From contig JAFUXT010000013.1 in the NCBI GenBank assembly GCA_017470815.1, positions 1 to 58,709 of the forward strand: a stretch of 58,709 nt of DNA, read 5' to 3'. The translations under genes were made by a program, and so were the position numbers. Source of the DNA: a bacterium. Lineage in GTDB: Bacteria; Cyanobacteriota; Vampirovibrionia; Gastranaerophilales; Gastranaerophilaceae. Within the stretch, counting starts at the first letter, position 1. The number at the start of each line of letters is the position of its first letter. Positions 7,728 to 16,218 of the stretch are shown piece by piece. The notes beneath the pieces were generated by a model, which saw only the letters and a program-made list of their open reading frames with translations, had not been told where the DNA came from and ran no database searches.

Positions 7728-9245
7728 TTACGAATAAACAAACGGCGGTCCGTTTTTAACTTCAAACAATATATTTTCAGCCATTGTTTTAAGTTCATCT
7801 TTTGTACGCTTTCCGCTATCGACCTGTTTATAAAATTCTTTAACAAGCGGATTTATTGCAGAATCTTTTTTGGCTTTAAAGTTTCTCAATTCGGTTGATA
7901 CAAGGCGTTTTTGCAAATCGAGTTCAGTCTGCGCATTGATTTTTTTGACCTGAACTTCTTTCAAGGCTTCGCCAGCAAGTTTACCACCATAGCCTATTGC
8001 TGTTATGCCTGTTATTCCGCCAAACAACAAACCAAACTGTGGATTTGATGTGTCTAAAAGCCAATTGTAGAAAAATGCTTTGTAATCATCAACAAATGAA
8101 TTAAATGCAGGTTTTGGAGTTCCGTCACCACCAATATTCGGATTAACCTTTGTAGTTGAAGTTTCTATTTTTTCAATAACTTTTTTCTCAAAATCTGCTT
8201 TTTCTTTATCAGTCCAATTTAATGCCAAAATCTGCTCTTTTACAAACTCTTTTATTCCTTTAGCATTTTCAATTTCAACAAACATGTGTTCAAGATTTTC
8301 TGCATCAGAAGATTTTGTTTCATTAGTCGAAGTTTTTACTATCTGAGAAATTGCTTTTTTCGTATTTTCAAGACTTTCCTGCAAGTGCATTTTACTTTTT
8401 GTAAGGTTTTTGAGTGATAAAAATCCGAGTCCGACAATTCCGACAAGAGTACCAATGCCTAATAAAATGTTGCCGAAATTATTTACCCCCTTTGCTTTTG
8501 GCATTTCTCTCTGTGAGGGGTCAAAATTTTCATTAGCACTAAACGCAAACTGTGCAAAAGTCTTGCGACCAAACGGAGTATTCGGTTTTTCTTCAGGCGG
8601 ATTTAAAAATCCCTCAAATTCTTTTGTGTATTTTGAAAGCATTGAACGGATTATTTGCATTTTGCCTGAAAATGACTGCGTTTCAACTGCAATCAAATTT
8701 TCCTGCAAATTTTTCTGAATATTTGCTTCTTTGCGTTTTACCCAAATATCTTTGTAACCGTCAAAAAATGTTTTGCCCATAAATGCCATTGCAGACAGAG
8801 TCAATACCCCTGCCCCCGCTATAAATGTTTTGCTGTTCGGACTTTGTACCATCTGATAGATAACCTGCGAAGTTTCTTTACTCAAATTTACATTTCTTGT
8901 AACCGCAGGAAGCCATTTTTCTTTGGCAAGATTTTTTGACGCTTTTGCACTGTATCTGACAAAACCCGTAAGACCTGCGATTGCACCCATTACTCCCAAT
9001 GCAACCGTACTTAAAGGCAAAAGTTTTTTATCAACAATCTGATTATCTTTATATAATTGCGCAGGCATTGAAGTATCATCAGAAATTATAAAAGTATCTT
9101 TCAGATTTGACAATGAAACTTCATTATCTTTGACAAAACTATTGACTACAACCCCCTCTCTTGTTGAATTGATGTTGCGTTTTTGGGATTGAGTCATGTT
9201 TCTGTGCTGAATCAGTTGTTCGTTTGCAAAAGGATTAATGTTCAT
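7728..9245 (-). CDS. Lineage-specific membrane/coiled-coil protein, 505 aa
   Basis: Not recognised. It begins MNINPFANEQ, a short N-terminal style seen in other lineage-specific proteins here. Hydrophobic segments occur near residues 78-97 (LSTVALGVMGAIAGLTGFV), 142-160, 254-275 (ILLGIGTLVGIVGLGFLSL) and 398-415, separated by Lys/Glu-rich helical stretches. The start overlaps the stop of the upstream gene by 11 nt. A structural membrane role is inference. Confidence 0.55.
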   Translation of the reverse strand: MNINPFANEQLIQHRNMTQSQKRNINSTREGVVVNSFVKDNEVSLSNLKDTFIISDDTSMPAQLYKDNQIVDKKLLPLSTVALGVMGAIAGLTGFVRYSAKASKNLAKEKWLPAVTRNVNLSKETSQVIYQMVQSPNSKTFIAGAGVLTLSAMAFMGKTFFDGYKDIWVKRKEANIQKNLQENLIAVETQSFSGKMQIIRSMLSKYTKEFEGFLNPPEEKPNTPFGRKTFAQFAFSANENFDPSQREMPKAKGVNNFGNILLGIGTLVGIVGLGFLSLKNLTKSKMHLQESLENTKKAISQIVKTSTNETKSSDAENLEHMFVEIENAKGIKEFVKEQILALNWTDKEKADFEKKVIEKIETSTTKVNPNIGGDGTPKPAFNSFVDDYKAFFYNWLLDTSNPQFGLLFGGITGITAIGYGGKLAGEALKEVQVKKINAQTELDLQKRLVSTELRNFKAKKDSAINPLVKEFYKQVDSGKRTKDELKTMAENILFEVKNGPPFVYS

Positions 9246-9918
9246 GTGCTATCCTTTCTTCTTCACGCTTAAATTTGCGTGAAAGACTATGCAAAAATGT
9301 CTTGAGATTAAACGCTTTTTGAGTTTCGTCAATTTTCTTTTCTTCATCATCTGTTTCATCCGCACCAAAAACAAAGAAAACAGATTTGAGTTTTTTCTTT
9401 ATACTACCCATAAGATTTGATAATGATTTTGAAACGGCTGCTTTCATTTCCCCGTAAACTGCCGCCAATTTATCCGCAATATCAATAAATTTTTGTGCGA
9501 AATTAGCCATAGCATTTGGTATCTGTGCCATTATATTAACTATTCTTGCAACAACCTGTGTAAGAACAAAATTCACAGGAGCAGAAATTATTGCAGGCAT
9601 TGTTTTTGAAATATTTGAGGCAAATTCTAAAATTCTCTGATGAACATTTTCAAGATTTTTATTAAATTGCACTATAGATTGAATAAAACTTTGCTGATTT
9701 GCTTCGGCTCTTTGCCTTGCCGCTTTTTGTGCTCTTAGCATGGCACCTATTGCTGCGCATTGGTTATAAGTCATTTCCCCGACATTACGAGGGATATCTC
9801 TTTTGGTTGTAGAATTTCCGCCTGCCATACCGCTGCATATAGGGCATGCGCCTGCAGGAAGTCCATGCGGACAACTGCCGAGTTTCGGATTATGAATATG
9901 CGGTGCTCCTACTGACAT
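9235..9918 (-). CDS. Lineage-specific protein with N-terminal Cys/His knuckle, 227 aa
   Basis: Residues 15-30 (SCPHGLPAGACPICSG) form a CxH...CxxC pattern that probably binds zinc. The middle is a long amphipathic/hydrophobic helical region (residues 75-160) without a clear signal peptide. The C-terminus is highly charged (ADETDDEEKK; FKREEERIAHEH). It is the first gene of the three-gene operon. The ATG lies directly after a strong terminator-like hairpin (9925-9950), so expression may be controlled by attenuation. Confidence 0.55.
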   Translation of the reverse strand: MSVGAPHIHNPKLGSCPHGLPAGACPICSGMAGGNSTTKRDIPRNVGEMTYNQCAAIGAMLRAQKAARQRAEANQQSFIQSIVQFNKNLENVHQRILEFASNISKTMPAIISAPVNFVLTQVVARIVNIMAQIPNAMANFAQKFIDIADKLAAVYGEMKAAVSKSLSNLMGSIKKKLKSVFFVFGADETDDEEKKIDETQKAFNLKTFLHSLSRKFKREEERIAHEH

Positions 9919-9924
9919 TAAAAA

Positions 9925-9950
9925 ATCCTCTCTGAATTTAAAGAGGACAC
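9925..9950 (-). promoter_or_regulatory. Attenuator-like terminator at the start of the 227-aa gene
   Basis: On the minus strand TCCTCT...AGAGGA is followed by six T residues and then the ATG of the 9235-9918 gene. The 3' arm AGAGGA is the only possible Shine-Dalgarno for that ATG. The hairpin could therefore both end transcription and hide the ribosome site. A 40-codon leader ORF ends 2 nt upstream of it. Confidence 0.5.
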
Positions 9951-9951
9951 A

Positions 9952-10074
9952 TCATAAGACTTTCATATTATTTTCCCAAACTGTGCGTGAAAAAATAATT
10001 ATCCCTTGAGTGTTCCGACTTTTACGGCTGCGCCAGCAGTTGAAGATGTTCACTCCATTTCCTCTTTGTTTCAT
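9952..10074 (-). CDS. Possible 40-aa leader ORF before the attenuator
   Basis: ATG at 10074 (MKQRGNGVNIF...) runs to TGA at 9952, ending next to the attenuator hairpin. The product is basic with two Trp, and no Shine-Dalgarno is obvious. An overlapping frame also looks coding at its 3' end but is broken by TGA. It could equally be untranslated leader RNA. Confidence 0.25.
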   Translation of the reverse strand: MKQRGNGVNIFNCWRSRKSRNTQGIIIFSRTVWENNMKVL

Positions 10075-10135
10075 GATAGTAAAATAAGGACAAAATCATG
10101 TCAAATATAAAGGCACATATTGTTACAAAAAATTA

Positions 10136-10600
10136 TCAGTAATTAAATGGTGAAACTCTGTGCCATTTTCTGAAAAACGGAAATGCGTTATAAAAAATAT
10201 CTGTCGTAGGAGATTTTAATTTCTTGATTATTGTAACAATCGGTTCTCCTGCTTTTTTATTCCATATTACTGTTGAAGCAGAACTCGGACTATAAAACAC
10301 ATCATCGGATAATTTGAGTTTCTTGAGCCCTTTTTCATTTCTGATAAAAGGCTTGAGCAAATTTTTAAATAGTTCAAACTCTTTTAAAGATATATAACGT
10401 GGTACATTTGGATCAAAGTCATTCAGTTCAAGTTTACGCTCTAATTTTTCAAGTGCGGGGGTTAAAACATATTTTCTTTTTCCTGCCATCTCAATATATC
10501 CGCAATCCTGACCATGGTACAAAACCTGCTTTGCATACTTTTTAAATGTCATTCCCGGAGTTAAATTGTTGAGACCTGTTCTGATTTTTGAAATAAACAT
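10136..10600 (-). CDS. Uncharacterised basic protein, 154 aa
   Basis: Not recognised. Lys-rich and soluble, with no signal peptide or membrane helix. Residues 20-50 (KKYAKQVLYHGQDCGYIEMAGKRK) and the C-terminus (NAFPFFRKWHRVSPFNY) are the most distinctive. It is divergent from leuS. ATG 10600 has no Shine-Dalgarno, but a TTATAC box lies 6 nt before it. Confidence 0.5.
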   Translation of the reverse strand: MFISKIRTGLNNLTPGMTFKKYAKQVLYHGQDCGYIEMAGKRKYVLTPALEKLERKLELNDFDPNVPRYISLKEFELFKNLLKPFIRNEKGLKKLKLSDDVFYSPSSASTVIWNKKAGEPIVTIIKKLKSPTTDIFYNAFPFFRKWHRVSPFNY

Positions 10601-10707
10601 ACATGTGTATAAAACGCAAAAAAAATTTTTTTTGCTAATATTTTACAAAAAAATTCAAAATTGTTCATGCTATAATTGAGCAAAAGAGAGTAAATGGAGT
10701 ACAAAAC

Positions 10708-13194
10708 ATGAAACAAAGTTATTATCCGCAGGAAATTGAAAAAAAATGGAAAAAATATTGGGAAGATAATAAAGTTTTTAAAACAGAAAACGATAACGGA
10801 AAGCCTAAATATTACGCATTGTCGATGTTTCCATACCCGTCAGGGAAACTTCACATGGGACATGTCAGAAACTACACAATTACAGACGTTATAGCAAGAT
10901 TTAAAAAAGCAAACGGGTTTAATGTTTTGCACCCGATAGGCTGGGACAGTTTTGGACTTCCGGCTGAAAACGCTGCTATGAAACATAATGCAGACCCTGA
11001 AAAATGGACTGATGAAAATATTGCGTATATGACCGAACAATTGAAAATGCTTGGTTTATCTTACGATTGGGACAGAGAAGTAACAACCTGCAAACCTGAT
11101 TATTATAAGTGGACACAATGGATTTTCTTGCAATTATACAAAAAAGGACTTGTTTATAAAAAAGAAGCCGCAGTAAATTGGTGTCCAAGTTGCGGAACAG
11201 TACTTGCAAACGAGCAGGTAATTGACGGCAAATGCTGGAGATGCGACAGTGAAGTTGAGAAAAAATATTTATCTCAATGGTTTGTAAAGATTACACAATA
11301 CGCTGATGAATTATTAAAAGACTTAGACCTTTTAAAAGGCTGGGGCGATAACGTAAAAACAATGCAGGCAAATTGGATAGGAAAATCTCACGGCGCAATT
11401 TTCCGTTTCCCTGTTGTTGATGCTCCGTCAGGCGAAAAAATGGAAGTTCCCGTTTATACAACAAGACCTGACACCGTTCATGGTATAACTTACCTTGTTG
11501 TTGCTCCGGAATACAAAGATATTGAAAAATTAACCACATCAGAAAATAAAGATGCAGTTGAACAATACAGAGCTAATGCTCGCAAAATGTCTGAAATTGA
11601 AAGACTTTCAACAGACAGAACAAAAACAGGTGTTCCACTCGGAACTCATTGTAAAAACCCGTTTACAGGCGAAATTTTCCCGCTCTGGACTGCGGATTAT
11701 GCTTTGGTAGAATACGGAACGGGAGCAGTTATGGCAGTTCCTACACACGATACAAGGGATTTTGATTTCGCAAAAAAATATAATTTGCCGATGAAGGTGG
11801 TTATTCAAAATCCTGAAAATCCTTCAAACTGTGAAAATGAAGCATATACAGAAGAAGGTGTATTGATAAATTCAAATGAATTTAACGGAATGAAAAACAC
11901 GCAAGCGAAAAAAGCAATTACTCAAAAAGCAGTAGATGAAGGTTTTGGGGAATTTAAAACACAATTCAGGCTTCGTGATTGGCTGATTTCCCGTCAAAGA
12001 TACTGGGGCGCACCAATTCCTGTTGTTTATTGTGATAAATGCGGTATCCAGCCTGTACCGGAAGATCAACTTCCTGTATTATTACCAAAAGATGTTGATT
12101 TTTCTGTTGTTGGCAAATCACCAATTACGACTTCACCAACATTTAAAGATGCTGTTTGTCCTGTTTGCGGCGGGCATGCAACAAGAGAAATGGATACAAT
12201 GGATACATTTATTTGTTCAAGTTGGTATTATCTCCGCTATGCAGATGCAAAAAATGACAAAGAATGTTTTAACAAAGATATAGTAAATCATTGGTTACCT
12301 GTTGACCAATATGTCGGTGGTATTGAACACGCAATTTTACACCTTTTGTATTCAAGATTTTTCACAAAAGCATTAAGGGATTGCGGACTTTTAGATTTTG
12401 ATGAGCCGTTTAAAAACCTGTTAACTCAGGGTATGGTCTTAAAAGACGGTTCGAAAATGTCAAAATCTAAAGGCAATACGGTTGACCCTGATGAGATATT
12501 TGAAAACTACGGAGCAGATACCGCAAGATTATTTATCCTGTCAGATTCTCCACCCGCAAGAGATTTTGACTGGTCAGATGCAGGCGTTGAAGGCTGCTAT
12601 AAATTCTTAAACAGAGTTTGGCGACTTGTAGCATCAAATGCTGAAAATATTAATCTGAATTATTTATTAGGCTCAAATCTTGCAAAAGATAATGACGATT
12701 TGGTAAGAACAGTACACATGTCAATTAAAGGCATTACAAACGATATTACAAACGAATTTCAGTTTAATACCGTTATTTCAAAATATCGTGAACTTGTTAA
12801 TGCTATTTATGATTGGCAGGGCAAAAAACCTCAGCTTAATGACGAGGATAAAAATGTTTTGAGTTTTGCAATTGTTTCAATGCTCAAACTTATGTCACCT
12901 GTTGCAGTTTATTTAACCGAAGAAGCATGGCACGAATTGGGCGGTGAAGGTTCAATCCACGATCAGCATTGGTGTAAGTGGGACGAAAATCTTGCCAAAT
13001 CAAGTTCTATAACAATGGTTGTTCAGATTAACGGTAAAGTTAAAGACAAAATTGAAGTTGATGCGGAAATTTCCAAAGAAGAAATGGAAAAACAGGCACA
13101 AAATAGCGATAAAATAAAAGAACTGACCGCAGGAAAAACAATAATTAAAACTATTGTCGTTCCGGGGAAATTAGTTAATATTGTTGTAAAATAA
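10708..13194 (+). CDS. leuS: Leucyl-tRNA synthetase
   Basis: Class I aminoacyl-tRNA synthetase that charges tRNA-Leu in the cytoplasm. 828 aa, the normal bacterial LeuS size. HIGH motif as HMGH (residues 49-52) in YPSGKLHMGHVRNY. Zinc-knuckle cysteines are seen in WCPSCGTVL...CWRC. The editing (CP1) domain contains TTRPDT and GTGAVMAVPTHDTRDFDFA. The KMSKS signature lies at 583-587. The C-terminal tail MVVQINGKVKDKI is also typical. TATAAT lies near 10670 and a GGAGT site 8 nt before ATG. It is transcribed alone, divergent from 10136-10600. Confidence 0.97.
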   Translation: MKQSYYPQEIEKKWKKYWEDNKVFKTENDNGKPKYYALSMFPYPSGKLHMGHVRNYTITDVIARFKKANGFNVLHPIGWDSFGLPAENAAMKHNADPEKWTDENIAYMTEQLKMLGLSYDWDREVTTCKPDYYKWTQWIFLQLYKKGLVYKKEAAVNWCPSCGTVLANEQVIDGKCWRCDSEVEKKYLSQWFVKITQYADELLKDLDLLKGWGDNVKTMQANWIGKSHGAIFRFPVVDAPSGEKMEVPVYTTRPDTVHGITYLVVAPEYKDIEKLTTSENKDAVEQYRANARKMSEIERLSTDRTKTGVPLGTHCKNPFTGEIFPLWTADYALVEYGTGAVMAVPTHDTRDFDFAKKYNLPMKVVIQNPENPSNCENEAYTEEGVLINSNEFNGMKNTQAKKAITQKAVDEGFGEFKTQFRLRDWLISRQRYWGAPIPVVYCDKCGIQPVPEDQLPVLLPKDVDFSVVGKSPITTSPTFKDAVCPVCGGHATREMDTMDTFICSSWYYLRYADAKNDKECFNKDIVNHWLPVDQYVGGIEHAILHLLYSRFFTKALRDCGLLDFDEPFKNLLTQGMVLKDGSKMSKSKGNTVDPDEIFENYGADTARLFILSDSPPARDFDWSDAGVEGCYKFLNRVWRLVASNAENINLNYLLGSNLAKDNDDLVRTVHMSIKGITNDITNEFQFNTVISKYRELVNAIYDWQGKKPQLNDEDKNVLSFAIVSMLKLMSPVAVYLTEEAWHELGGEGSIHDQHWCKWDENLAKSSSITMVVQINGKVKDKIEVDAEISKEEMEKQAQNSDKIKELTAGKTIIKTIVVPGKLVNIVVK

Positions 13195-13247
13195 TATATT
13201 CTTCCGCCATTGTGAAAGTTAGGTGAAAAAGTTATTTTAATACATTC

Positions 13248-13280
13248 CTCCCCTTTGTAGGGGAGATTAGGTGGGGTTTG
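13248..13280. repeat. CTCCCCT...GGGGAG-type palindromic repeat
   Basis: The CCTCCCC-TTTGTA-GGGGAG stem followed by AGGTGGGG is an intergenic relative of the element found in frame inside cca (20788-20833) and nadB (28831-28880). Confidence 0.6.
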
Positions 13281-13289
13281 AGTTAATAT

Positions 13290-13345
13290 GTAAGTTGGGC
13301 TTTCAGCCCAACAAATAAAATGTTGGGGTAGAAACCCCAACTTAC
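13290..13345. repeat. REPIN-like pair of inverted palindromes
   Basis: GTAAGTTGGGC-tttca-GCCCAAC and GTTGGGG-tagaa-CCCCAACTTAC face each other with an 8-bp spacer; the outer ends are inverted copies (GTAAGTTGG/CCAACTTAC). This matches the architecture of REPINs mobilised by RAYT transposases, and a RAYT remnant lies at 24086-24361. Confidence 0.65.
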
Positions 13346-13350
13346 TTATT

Positions 13351-13436
13351 GTGAATTGTCGTTATCGGTGCTAACGCATATTTAACAATCGTTAAATCCG
13401 TAAAGGTCAATTCACGTTTCACAATTCACGTTTCAC
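13351..13436 (-). repeat. Copy of the GTGAATTG...CAATTCAC element
   Basis: Read on the minus strand this matches the elements at 25792-25884 and 26451-26543: GTGAATTG, GACCTTTAC, GCGTTAGCA, CGATAACGAC and closing CAATTCAC are all recognisable. It fills the gap between leuS and amrS and ends next to the amrS stop codon. Confidence 0.65.
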
Positions 13437-13440
13437 TGAT

Positions 13441-14442
13441 TTAAAACCTGCCATCGCATTGGGTTGCACAGAATTTGCATCTGCCTGAATTGTCAAGGTT
13501 ATACTCCAAAAGTTGGTAACCGTTGCGGACAATTACACCCTTGCCACAATTTTTGCAGTAGGTCGTTGAAGTTTGAATATTGGTAATATTACCGGTATAT
13601 ACATAATTAAGTCCAACTTCTTTTGCGATTTTGTATGCTTTTATAAGTGTTGAAAATTCAGTTGCTTTACGGTTCTCAAATTTATAACGGGGGAAAAATG
13701 CGCTGAAATGCAAAGGAACATCTGCTCCGACATTATTCAAAATCCACTCACATTCGGCTCTCAATTCTTCTTCACTGTCATTTTCGCCCTCAATGAGCAT
13801 TGTTGTAAGTTCTACATGGCAATTTGTTTGGTTGCAGACATATTTAATCGTATCAAGCACAGGCTCTAACTTTGCAAGACAATTTTTGGCATAAAATTTT
13901 TCGCTGAAACCTTTTAAATCAATATTTGCACCATCCATTAAGGCAAAAAACTCTTTTGCAGGTTCAGGATTAATATAACCTGAAGTTACCGCAACAGTTT
14001 TTATACCAAACTGACGGCATAATTTTGCACAGTCAAGCGCATACTCAAAAAATATTATCGGGTCATTATAGGTAAAAGCAACACTTTTACAGTTGTGTTT
14101 CAACGCAAGAGCGACAATATCCTGCGGAGAATTGTAATTCAAACTTTTCGGATCAGATTTATTTTTCGTAGTTTGCCAATTTTGACAAAACTGACAACCC
14201 ATATTGCATCCCAAAGTACCAAAAGATAATACACCCGTTGTGGGATAAAACTGATAAAGAGGCTTTTTCTCAATCGGGTCAATCGCCAAACCCGTATTAT
14301 AACCGTAAGTATCAAGAATAATTTGTCCGTTAAAATTTTTACGCACATGGCAAAAACCCCTCTGATTATCGCTTAAAATGCAATTACGGGGACAAATTGT
14401 GCATTGAATTTTACTGTTTGTTAAGATATTTTGATATTTCAT
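13441..14442 (-). CDS. amrS: AmmeMemoRadiSam system radical SAM enzyme
   Basis: 333 aa. The radical SAM cluster motif CNMGCQFC has its cysteines at 79, 83 and 86. An N-terminal Cys group (CTICPRNC, then GFCHVR) and a C-terminal Cys group (YCKNCGKG ... CKFCAT) are typical of this PflA-related family. It is a 4Fe-4S enzyme expected to cleave S-adenosylmethionine; the physiological substrate is unsettled. Its partners Memo and AMMECR1 are encoded as one fused protein by the divergent gene, with 21 bp between the start codons. No Shine-Dalgarno; the -10 box sits 7 nt from ATG (leaderless candidate). Confidence 0.9.
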   Translation of the reverse strand: MKYQNILTNSKIQCTICPRNCILSDNQRGFCHVRKNFNGQIILDTYGYNTGLAIDPIEKKPLYQFYPTTGVLSFGTLGCNMGCQFCQNWQTTKNKSDPKSLNYNSPQDIVALALKHNCKSVAFTYNDPIIFFEYALDCAKLCRQFGIKTVAVTSGYINPEPAKEFFALMDGANIDLKGFSEKFYAKNCLAKLEPVLDTIKYVCNQTNCHVELTTMLIEGENDSEEELRAECEWILNNVGADVPLHFSAFFPRYKFENRKATEFSTLIKAYKIAKEVGLNYVYTGNITNIQTSTTYCKNCGKGVIVRNGYQLLEYNLDNSGRCKFCATQCDGRF

Positions 14443-14447
14443 AAATT

Positions 14448-14459
14448 GTATTATAATAC
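14448..14459. promoter_or_regulatory. Symmetrical bidirectional promoter -10 element
   Basis: The perfect palindrome GTATTATAATAC supplies TATAAT on both strands (14452-14457 plus, 14450-14455 minus). Each -10 lies about 6-7 nt from the ATG it faces (14464 plus, 14442 minus), so both mRNAs could start at the start codon. Confidence 0.55.
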
Positions 14460-14463
14460 TGTT

Positions 14464-15807
14464 ATGAGAAAAATAAAAGAAGCAACAGTTGCCAACACTT
14501 TTTATACAGGCAGCGCAGAGGATTTAATTTTACAGATACAGAATTTTAAAGAAACAAGCAAAAACTTGTATAAGTATGCTACAAGAGCGGTAATTGTACC
14601 GCACGCAGGGCTTGTTTACTCGGGAAGGCTTGCCTATGAGGGTATAAGCCAACTTGATAAAGGGATAAAAAACCTTTTTATCTTTGCTCCATCTCACAGA
14701 GTCGGTTTTAACGGAATAGCAATTTCAAGTTATGATGCTTGGGAAACACCTATTGGCACTTCTGATGTAAATCAGGAAATTTGTAAAGAATTGCATGACA
14801 AATTCGGGGCAAACCTCAATGATGATGCAATGGCTGCAGAACACTCCATTGAAGTCGAATTACCGATTATTCAATCGGTTTTTGACAATGTCAAAATCGT
14901 TCCTGTTTTAATCGGCAAGGAAAATCCTGAAATTATCAGAAATATTATTGAAACATATTATCCTGATAAGGAAAACGGGTTTATAATTTCGTCTGATTTA
15001 AGTCATTATTTGAATGATGAAAAAGCGAAAGCCGCTGATAAAGTTACTGCAAATATGATTGAAACCGGTAATATCGGAAACTTTAGATATGAACAGGCTT
15101 GTGGTGCTGTTGGGATTGCAGGACTTGTAACATTTGCAAATACCCATAAATTTTCAATGATAAGAATTGATTTGGCAAATTCTTCGGAAGTTTCGGAAGA
15201 TAAGTCAAAAGTAGTCGGTTACGGAACTTGGTTTTTGTATGAAGGTGACAAAAACGAATTTATCGCAAAATATCATCCGGCATTTGTAATTGATATTTGC
15301 AAAATCATTATTCAATCGGAATTTGACCAAAAGCCGATGTCAATAATTTATCCGCAGGTATTTGATCAGCCGGGTGCATGTTTTGTTACTATTGAGAAAA
15401 ACGGTCATTTGAGAGGTTGCATCGGTTCAATTGTTGCACACAGACCACTTATTACAGATTTGGTTGAACATGCAAAAGATGCAGCATTCAAAGATACAAG
15501 ATTTAGCGCAGTCAGAGAAGAAGAATTGCCTGAACTTAAGTTTGCGGTATCAATTTTGACAGAACCGAGAAAAATAGTCTTTGATAATGAAGAACAATTA
15601 ATGGAAAAAATTGTTCCGAATGAAGACGGTATAATTATTCGTGACGGCGATTTTCAGGCAGTATATCTGCCGTCAGTTTGGGCAGAATTACCTGACAAAA
15701 CAGAATTTATGAAATCTTTGAAAAAGAAAGCAGGAATGGACGAAAATCATTTCTCCGAAACTTTTGAAGCATTCAAATTCCATACGATTTATATTAAAGA
15801 AAGATAA
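14464..15807 (+). CDS. AmmeMemoRadiSam fused protein: Memo (AmrB) + AMMECR1 (AmrA)
   Basis: 447 aa from ATG 14464. The N-terminal ~270 residues are a Memo domain (VPHAGLVYSGRLAYEG, FAPSHRVGF, AAEHSIEVELP, SSDLSHYL), related to class III non-haem iron dioxygenases. The rest is AMMECR1 (PGACFVTIEKNGHLRGCIGSI, DLVEHAKDAAFKDTRF). With the divergent amrS all three system components are present. The pathway is not firmly known; a redox or radical modification is inferred from the domains. A TTG 33 bp upstream is in frame but would overlap the promoter, so ATG is preferred. No Shine-Dalgarno. Confidence 0.88.
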   Translation: MRKIKEATVANTFYTGSAEDLILQIQNFKETSKNLYKYATRAVIVPHAGLVYSGRLAYEGISQLDKGIKNLFIFAPSHRVGFNGIAISSYDAWETPIGTSDVNQEICKELHDKFGANLNDDAMAAEHSIEVELPIIQSVFDNVKIVPVLIGKENPEIIRNIIETYYPDKENGFIISSDLSHYLNDEKAKAADKVTANMIETGNIGNFRYEQACGAVGIAGLVTFANTHKFSMIRIDLANSSEVSEDKSKVVGYGTWFLYEGDKNEFIAKYHPAFVIDICKIIIQSEFDQKPMSIIYPQVFDQPGACFVTIEKNGHLRGCIGSIVAHRPLITDLVEHAKDAAFKDTRFSAVREEELPELKFAVSILTEPRKIVFDNEEQLMEKIVPNEDGIIIRDGDFQAVYLPSVWAELPDKTEFMKSLKKKAGMDENHFSETFEAFKFHTIYIKER

Positions 15808-15822
15808 TTTTATTTTGTAATT

Positions 15823-16218
15823 ATGGACAAATGGCTAAAACTGCCTGATTTTATCAGGTTTTTAATAATAGGTTGTATTAATGCAGGAATTTCGTATTTA
15901 ATTTATGCAATATGCGTACTTATTTTCGGTACCGGACAATATCAGTTGTGTGTCGCTTTGCAATGGATTTTGTCATCTGTTACCTCTTATTTGAACCAAA
16001 AATTCTTTGTGTTCTGTACAAAAGGGAATTATGTCAAAGAATATCTCAAATGCTGTTCAACTTGGGCAGTGAGTTATGTTTTGAATGTCATAATTTTGGA
16101 AATTATGGTCAGATTTTTAATCAAAAATGTATTTATTGCGCAATTTATCAGTTTGTTTTTGGTTTCAATTGCAACTTATGTATTGTTCAAATTCTTCGCT
16201 TTCAAAAAAGCGGATTAA
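15823..16218 (+). CDS. GtrA-like flippase/membrane protein
   Basis: 131 aa with four membrane segments. The N-terminus (FIRFLIIGCINAGISYLIYAI), the central SSVTSYLNQKFFVF and the ending ATYVLFKFFAFKK are hallmarks of the GtrA family. GtrA proteins are thought to move lipid-linked sugars across the inner membrane. It starts 15 nt after the Memo/AMMECR1 gene and its 3' end meets the ArnT-like gene. With GtrB (17900-18853) and the ArnT-like transferase it could form a sugar-modification pathway for an envelope polysaccharide or lipid. Confidence 0.88.
   Translation: MDKWLKLPDFIRFLIIGCINAGISYLIYAICVLIFGTGQYQLCVALQWILSSVTSYLNQKFFVFCTKGNYVKEYLKCCSTWAVSYVLNVIILEIMVRFLIKNVFIAQFISLFLVSIATYVLFKFFAFKKAD

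Noticed and set aside
8410..8718. Plus-strand ORFs within the 505-aa lineage-specific gene
   Set aside because: Antisense shadow of a longer gene with better codon use and operon context.
9999..10058. Coding-looking frame (TSSTAGAAVKVGTLKG) interrupted by an in-frame TGA
   Set aside because: Only about 20 codons with a TGA at codon 3; no evidence for recoding or selenocysteine. More likely leader RNA.
14431..14463. TTG start for the Memo/AMMECR1 protein
   Set aside because: It would overlap the promoter palindrome and the amrS start and has no ribosome site.
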